Below are positions 59,933 to 64,000 of a stretch of DNA of 64,000 bases, in pieces (position 1 is the first letter of the stretch; every line of letters begins with the position of its first letter). The DNA is taken from NCBI GenBank assembly GCA_964605205.1, contig CAZSBL010000001.1, positions 17,093-81,092 of the forward strand, written 5' to 3'. The notes below the pieces were generated by a model. It saw nothing but the letters and a program-made list of their open reading frames with translations, ran no database searches and was not told the DNA's origin. This DNA comes from JAWVYT01 sp964605205 (GTDB taxonomy: Bacteria; Gemmatimonadota; Gemmatimonadetes; Longimicrobiales; RSA9). The position numbers were made by a program, and so were the translations under genes.

Positions 59933-62398
59933 CTACGGCCGCTCGGCCAGCGCCCGCCAGGCCTCGGCCCGCTCCACGTGCCGCTCCGCCCGCTCCTGCT
60001 CGCCCTTGAGGCTGTGGGCGGCGTACGCCGCGTAGTGGGCGTAGGCGTAGTAGTAGGGGATGTTGGTGGTGGACGGCTCGGGCCAGAACGCCCACTCGTC
60101 GGGGATCCCGCCGCGGTGCACGAAGACGTTCCAGACGAGGGAGTCGGTGCGGGGCAGGTCGATGTAGTCGCCCGGCAGCTGGACCGTCTCGGGGAGCGCG
60201 AAGAGCCCCCGGGCCGCGTCGGGCTGGACCGGCTCGGGCGAGAGCTTCAGCGCGATGCCGTGGCGGGTCAGGTTCCGGCCGAGGCCCACCCGGTTGTACG
60301 CCTGGGTGGTGGTGGCGAAGTAGATCGGCCGGTCGCCGAGGGCGGCCTGGACGATGTTGAGGAGGAAGAAGTCCGCCGGGAGGAGAACGCGCTGGCCCGG
60401 GATGGTCCAGGAGATGCCGGCGGCCCGCATCTGGACGGGCTCCTCGATCAGGAAGTTGTACGGGTTCTGCGCGTACAGCATCGGGATCGAATCGATCCGG
60501 CCCTCGGTCAAGGGCAGGATCGAGCGGGTCGGCTTCGACCATCCGCCCGGGGGCGCGAAATCTCCGAGGGCCACGGCGCCGGTGTCGGTGCTCTCCGGCT
60601 CGGGGGCGTAGAACCCGGCGCTCTTCTCCGGCTGGAACGGCCGCTGACAGATGGTCCGGGTCGGGTTCTCCAGCGGGTCCTGCCCCTCGGCGCACGGCGT
60701 GGTGAGCCCCTTGATCTGCTTGGCGTACCACGGCGTGTTCAGGTAGCTCATGACGATGACGGTCACATCCTTCCGGATGCCCTCCACCTCCTGGAGGTAC
60801 CAGAGGGGGAAGGTGTCGTTGTCACCGTTGGTGAAGAGCACGCCGTACGGCTCCACGCTCATGAGCAGGTTGTACGCCCAGTCCCGGGCCGCGTAGTCGT
60901 CGGAGCGATCGGCCCGGGCCCAGTTCAGCAGGAGCGGCAGGACCGCGAGCACCAGGATCGGCGACGCCACCGCCAGCCGCTGGCCGGTGGTGGCCAGCGC
61001 GCCGCCTTCCTCGAAGCGCCGGGCCAGCTCTCTCCAGAGGGTGAAGATGCCGAGCCCCGCCCACAGCCCCCACATGCTGAAGCTGACGATGAAGAAGTAG
61101 TCGCGCTCGCGGACCTCGTGGAGCGCCATGTCGTACCCGCCGCCCGCCTGCGGGTAGGTGTACCCGTACTTGAAGTTCAGGTACCCCACGAGTCCGATGG
61201 AGACGGTGACGAAGAGGATCACCAGGTACCACCAGCTCGTCCGGTCCTTCCGGTAGTGCTCGTAGAGGCCGTAGAGCCCCAGCGCCGTGAAGATGAGCGT
61301 CAGCAGGGGCCGGAGCGCGAAGCCCGACTCCGGGTTCGTCAGCCCGCCGAAGAGGGAGTGCGCCCCGTCCACCGTCCGGGCCCACTGCCAGTCGAAGTAC
61401 TGGAGGTAGTTCCCGATCTGGGCGATGATCAGCCCGATGCCCCGGGGAACGGACGGGTCCGTCGGGTCCGAGAACATGGACGGCTTGTCATACTGCTGCC
61501 GTGACAGACTCTCCCAGAGTGCGTTGAGGGTGCTCGGGTCCGCCTCGTTGATCACCGGGTCCAGCGACGCCCGGAGCGGCAGGAACAGGTGCGTGCTCAG
61601 CCCGATGGCCGCCACCACCAGCGCGAACGCGTACAGCTTCCAGTTGGTCAGCGTCTTCGACTCGACCAGGAGGATGAACACCAGCAGCGCCGGCGCCACC
61701 AGGAACGCCATGAGGTGGTTCCCCACGCTCAGGGCGAGGATGAAGACGATGAGCAGGATCAGGTTGTCGTCCTTGCCTCGCCCCAGGTGGTCCCGCCAGA
61801 GGAACGCCAGGAACGTGATGAGCGCGATGGTGGCCAGGCTGACGGTGTAGACCTTCTCGTTCACGTTGGACTGGCTCCAGACCGTGAACGCCGTGGCGCT
61901 GACCAGCACGGCCAGCGAGGCGCCCAGGAGCCGGTGCGCCCGCTTTTCCGTGAAGTAGGCCACCACCCGGTGCATGACCAGGAACCAGCAGCCGTGGGCC
62001 AGCGCGCCCATGGTGGCGCTGAACAGGTTGACGCGGACGGCCACCTCGATCCCCAGCGGCGCCAGCAGCAGCGACCACGCCTTGGCCAGGACCACGAACG
62101 TCGGGTTCCCCGGCGGGTGCGGCACGCCCATGATGTGGGCCGTGGCGATGTACTCGCTGGTATCCCAGAAGGCGGTGGTGGGCGCCAGCGTGATGGCGTA
62201 GAGTGCCCACACCGCCGCCGCGGCGATCAGCGCGGGGATGTACGGCCACTGGTAGTCGCCCTTCGGCGACGCGGGGACCGAGCCTGCCGGTGGCCCCGCC
62301 TTCTTCGGCGCCTTCTTCTTCGGGGCGGTCTCGGCGGCGTCCTGCTCGGGCTCGTCGTCGCCGTACCGGGCCTCCACCGGCTCGTTCTGCTGGTTCAT
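59933..62398 (-). CDS. DUF2723 multi-span membrane protein
   Basis: An 821-residue protein of the DUF2723 family, whose members resemble protein O-mannosyltransferase-like glycosyltransferases. A charged, Lys/Pro-rich N-terminus leads into many helices. The sequence LAPTTAFWDTSEYIATAHIMGVPHPPGNPTFVVLAKAW, with an acidic pair in the first loop, is the family hallmark. After about residue 500 comes a soluble region with a YGVLFTNGDNDTFPLWYLQ motif and a C-terminal helical tail. The sugar donor and target are unknown. The start is an ATG with GGGTTCCCGG upstream on the minus strand. Confidence 0.88.
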   Translation of the reverse strand: MNQQNEPVEARYGDDEPEQDAAETAPKKKAPKKAGPPAGSVPASPKGDYQWPYIPALIAAAAVWALYAITLAPTTAFWDTSEYIATAHIMGVPHPPGNPTFVVLAKAWSLLLAPLGIEVAVRVNLFSATMGALAHGCWFLVMHRVVAYFTEKRAHRLLGASLAVLVSATAFTVWSQSNVNEKVYTVSLATIALITFLAFLWRDHLGRGKDDNLILLIVFILALSVGNHLMAFLVAPALLVFILLVESKTLTNWKLYAFALVVAAIGLSTHLFLPLRASLDPVINEADPSTLNALWESLSRQQYDKPSMFSDPTDPSVPRGIGLIIAQIGNYLQYFDWQWARTVDGAHSLFGGLTNPESGFALRPLLTLIFTALGLYGLYEHYRKDRTSWWYLVILFVTVSIGLVGYLNFKYGYTYPQAGGGYDMALHEVRERDYFFIVSFSMWGLWAGLGIFTLWRELARRFEEGGALATTGQRLAVASPILVLAVLPLLLNWARADRSDDYAARDWAYNLLMSVEPYGVLFTNGDNDTFPLWYLQEVEGIRKDVTVIVMSYLNTPWYAKQIKGLTTPCAEGQDPLENPTRTICQRPFQPEKSAGFYAPEPESTDTGAVALGDFAPPGGWSKPTRSILPLTEGRIDSIPMLYAQNPYNFLIEEPVQMRAAGISWTIPGQRVLLPADFFLLNIVQAALGDRPIYFATTTQAYNRVGLGRNLTRHGIALKLSPEPVQPDAARGLFALPETVQLPGDYIDLPRTDSLVWNVFVHRGGIPDEWAFWPEPSTTNIPYYYAYAHYAAYAAHSLKGEQERAERHVERAEAWRALAERP

Positions 62399-62456
62399 TC
62401 GATTCGGGTTCCCGGGTCCGTTAGGGGGTGGATCAGCGCGTGCCTCGGCGCGCGGC

Positions 62457-63068
62457 TCAGAGGATGCCGAGGACCAGCCCGATGCTGACGAACAGATCGT
62501 GCTGCATCTCGGTCTCGTCGCTCTGGATCTCGTACCAGCTGATGTAGTCGCCGATCTCGGCGTTCACGTGGAGCGGGCCGAGCTCCAGGTCCGCGCCGCC
62601 GCCCAGATGCACCGTCGGGTCGCTGGCGTCCCTGAGCCCCGAGACGTCCGGGTCCGACGGGTCGAAGTTGTACTGCCGGAGCCCGGCACCGGCGAAGACG
62701 TACGGCTGGATGATGATGATCCGGGGCAGCGGGCGGATCATGAGGTCCGCCGAGACGGCGAGCATGGTGGCGTCCGTGGGCTCGCTCACGCCTTCCTCGC
62801 TGACCTCCGCACCGGTCACGTAGTCGAGGTTGGCCCGGATCGGCAGCGGCAGGAAGCCGAGCTCAACCCCCAGCCCCAGGGCCAGGCTGCCGGAACGGTC
62901 CGCCACGATGGCGCCGGCGGTGCTCTCGGCCTGCCCGAGGTCGGTGAGGGGGGCGTAGAGCCCGACTCGCGGATTGATCTCCAGCAGCTGCGCGTCGGCC
63001 GGTGAGACAGTGGCCGCCATGCCCAGCAGGCAGGCTGCGGTCAACGCATACTTCAGGATCGACTTCAT
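62457..63068 (-). CDS. Outer-membrane beta-barrel protein
   Basis: A 203-residue exported protein with signal peptide MKSILKYALTAACLLGMAATVSPADA and alternating hydrophobic strands typical of OmpA/OmpW-like small barrels (EINPRVGLYAPLTDLG, PRIIIIQPYVFAGAGLRQY, HVNAEIGDYISWYEI). It ends in LFVSIGLVLGIL. The ATG at 63068 is chosen because it places the signal correctly; the frame is open upstream but without sense. GGGAATTCCCC precedes the start. Function unknown. Confidence 0.75.
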   Translation of the reverse strand: MKSILKYALTAACLLGMAATVSPADAQLLEINPRVGLYAPLTDLGQAESTAGAIVADRSGSLALGLGVELGFLPLPIRANLDYVTGAEVSEEGVSEPTDATMLAVSADLMIRPLPRIIIIQPYVFAGAGLRQYNFDPSDPDVSGLRDASDPTVHLGGGADLELGPLHVNAEIGDYISWYEIQSDETEMQHDLFVSIGLVLGIL

Positions 63069-63168
63069 GGGGAATTCCCTTTGCTTCAGGTTGGCTGCGT
63101 CCGACAAACCCACAAGATAAGGGAAAAGGGCGGGAGGTCGACAGGTGGGCCCACATTCCGTCCAACGG

Positions 63169-63196
63169 TTGACCCCACTGTGAAGCTTGTTATAAT
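63169..63196 (+). promoter_or_regulatory. Promoter of the tRNA pair
   Basis: TTGACC, a 16-base spacer, then a perfect TATAAT, 12 bases before the first tRNA. Confidence 0.78.
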
Positions 63197-63207
63197 TGGG
63201 GCGCCTT

Positions 63208-63280
63208 GCCCCCATCGTCTAGTGGCCAAGGATACCTGGTTCTCAGCCAGGAGACCGGGGTTCGATTCCCCGTGGGGGTA
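63208..63280 (+). tRNA. tRNA-Glu (anticodon CUC)
   Basis: A 73-base cloverleaf. The acceptor arms GCCCCCA and TGGGGGT pair with a G-U first pair, discriminator A. The D-arm region contains GTCTAGTGGCCAAGGA; the anticodon stem CCTGG/CCAGG encloses TTCTCAG with CTC at 63242-63244; the T-arm is CCGGGGTTCGATTCCCCG. CTC reads GAG (Glu). CCA is not encoded. Confidence 0.95.
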
Positions 63281-63289
63281 CTGGGAATC

Positions 63290-63363
<74 letters not shown>

Positions 63364-63742
63364 TGAGGGAAAACGGGAAGTCGTTGCGCCCCAGTGGCTC
63401 AGGCTGCTGGGGCGTTCGTAGGTCTGGAAGGTGGGTCTGGAACACCCCTGGCGATTCCGGCGCCCATTCGGCCCCCCGCCCCCTCGGGGCACGCCGAAAA
63501 CGGGCCGCTGATGTTCCAGACCCTATGGTCGCCTGGGGACTCCAATGTGCGGCCGCTTCGACGTACATCCAGCATACCTAACCGCGACCCGTATCCTGTC
63601 CCCGACCGCCAGCGGAATCGGAGGGTCGCGCCTCTGGGCAGAGCAATTTGTTGTAAGATTTCGGCGCCGAGCGGCATCTATAAAGCACAAGGACACGCTT
63701 TTCGGTTCGCGAACCCCCGCCACAATCCTGGGAGTTGACCGG
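63364..63742. other. Gene-free stretch after the tRNAs
   Basis: It begins with an imperfect terminator (CGCCCCAG at 63387, CTGGGGCG at 63407, then TTCG). The second half has AT-rich patches (TTGTTGTAAGATTT near 63648; CTATAAAG near 63678) that could hold the promoter of the last gene, but no matched pair is convincing. Confidence 0.5.
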
Positions 63743-64000
63743 ATGATCGCACTCGTACGCCTCCCGGCGCCGTCGGGGACAGGGAACGGAACCGCGGAGC
63801 TCACGTCACTGCCGGAGCCACCGGCGTCGCGGTACACGGCATTCGCCGTCCGCTGTCGAGACGAGGGAGAGGTCTGCGAAGCGCTCGCCTGGTATCGAAC
63901 GACCCTCGAGTCCCGAGCCGGGACACCGCTGGGCCTGATCGCCCACGCGACGGACTGCGTTCAGCCCGTGGCCGACCTCGATCGATCGCTGGTGTTCGTC
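63743..64000 (+). CDS. Unknown protein, cut by the window end
   Basis: An open frame from ATG 63743 with GGGAG upstream, reading MIALVRLPAPSGTGNGTAEL and continuing without a stop for 86 codons to the last base. The visible part (AFAVRCRDEGEVCEALAWYRTTLESRA, PLGLIAHATDCVQPV) has plausible coding composition, but I do not recognise a family. The C-terminal part lies outside the window. Confidence 0.5.
   Translation, partial: MIALVRLPAPSGTGNGTAELTSLPEPPASRYTAFAVRCRDEGEVCEALAWYRTTLESRAGTPLGLIAHATDCVQPVADLDRSLVFV

Noticed and set aside
63364..63742. Integration site or prophage edge after the tRNAs
   Set aside because: No duplicated tRNA end and no integrase gene was seen.

Overview
The window is high-GC, densely packed bacterial DNA, probably from a Gemmatimonadota-like organism in a draft or metagenome assembly (one fixed-length 100-N scaffold gap at 50102-50201). 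Signs of this lineage are a GWxTD-domain lipoprotein, two short (about 290 aa) RpoD-type sigma factors, an outer membrane (TonB receptor, Omp85 barrel, ExbB) and long chains of genes joined by ATGA or TGATG overlaps. The phylum is inferred from gene content only; there is no rRNA here.

Layout. 1-10.5 kb: glycine cleavage genes gcvH and gcvP with a LipM-type lipoyl-assembly enzyme, interleaved with a UPF0173 hydrolase, msrA, a membrane HExxH protein, a lone trpF, a YdeI-like protein, a frameshifted DUF2277 gene, and a nitronate monooxygenase/thioesterase pair on the minus strand. 10.5-16.4 kb: a complete Dpp/Opp-type peptide importer (lipoprotein, two permeases, two ATPases). 16.5-21.6 kb: exbB, a GWxTD lipoprotein, a lytic transglycosylase and a lipid-kinase-like protein. 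21.7-28.3 kb: cold-shock protein, DNA polymerase I, a PPC-repeat lipoprotein, SSB and a sigma factor with an unusual leader. 28.7-35.3 kb (minus): a tightly coupled six-gene operon joining an Omp85-type barrel to a methyltransferase, FAD oxidoreductase, SRPBCC protein, ketosynthase and DUF4126 protein, a candidate undescribed polyketide-like pathway. 35.5-45 kb: malic enzyme and PEP carboxykinase, an HD hydrolase, a PP2C phosphatase, a second sigma factor with rsgA, and a DUF4382 lipoprotein. 45-50.6 kb (minus): a cobalamin-riboswitch-controlled btuF-C-D-B uptake operon. 50.7-57.5 kb: a lipoprotein, then flavin reductase, a membrane/SDR fusion, sbcD and sbcC. 58-64 kb: a thioredoxin-fold gene with an in-frame TGA, a DMT transporter, a DUF2723 membrane protein, an outer-membrane barrel, tRNA-Glu(CUC), tRNA-Val(CAC) and a gene cut by the window edge.

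The strongest unusual signal is at 58116-58664. The first cysteine of the CxxC of a thioredoxin-fold protein is a TGA, the frame stays open and family-like after it, and a hairpin with SECIS-like geometry follows, so this may be a selenoprotein. Next are the six-gene ketosynthase operon and the promoter plus intrinsic-terminator leader upstream of the first sigma gene. Several repeat types run through the window: GAACAAC heptamers, 15-bp minisatellites inside and outside genes, and CGCGGAG-type inverted elements.
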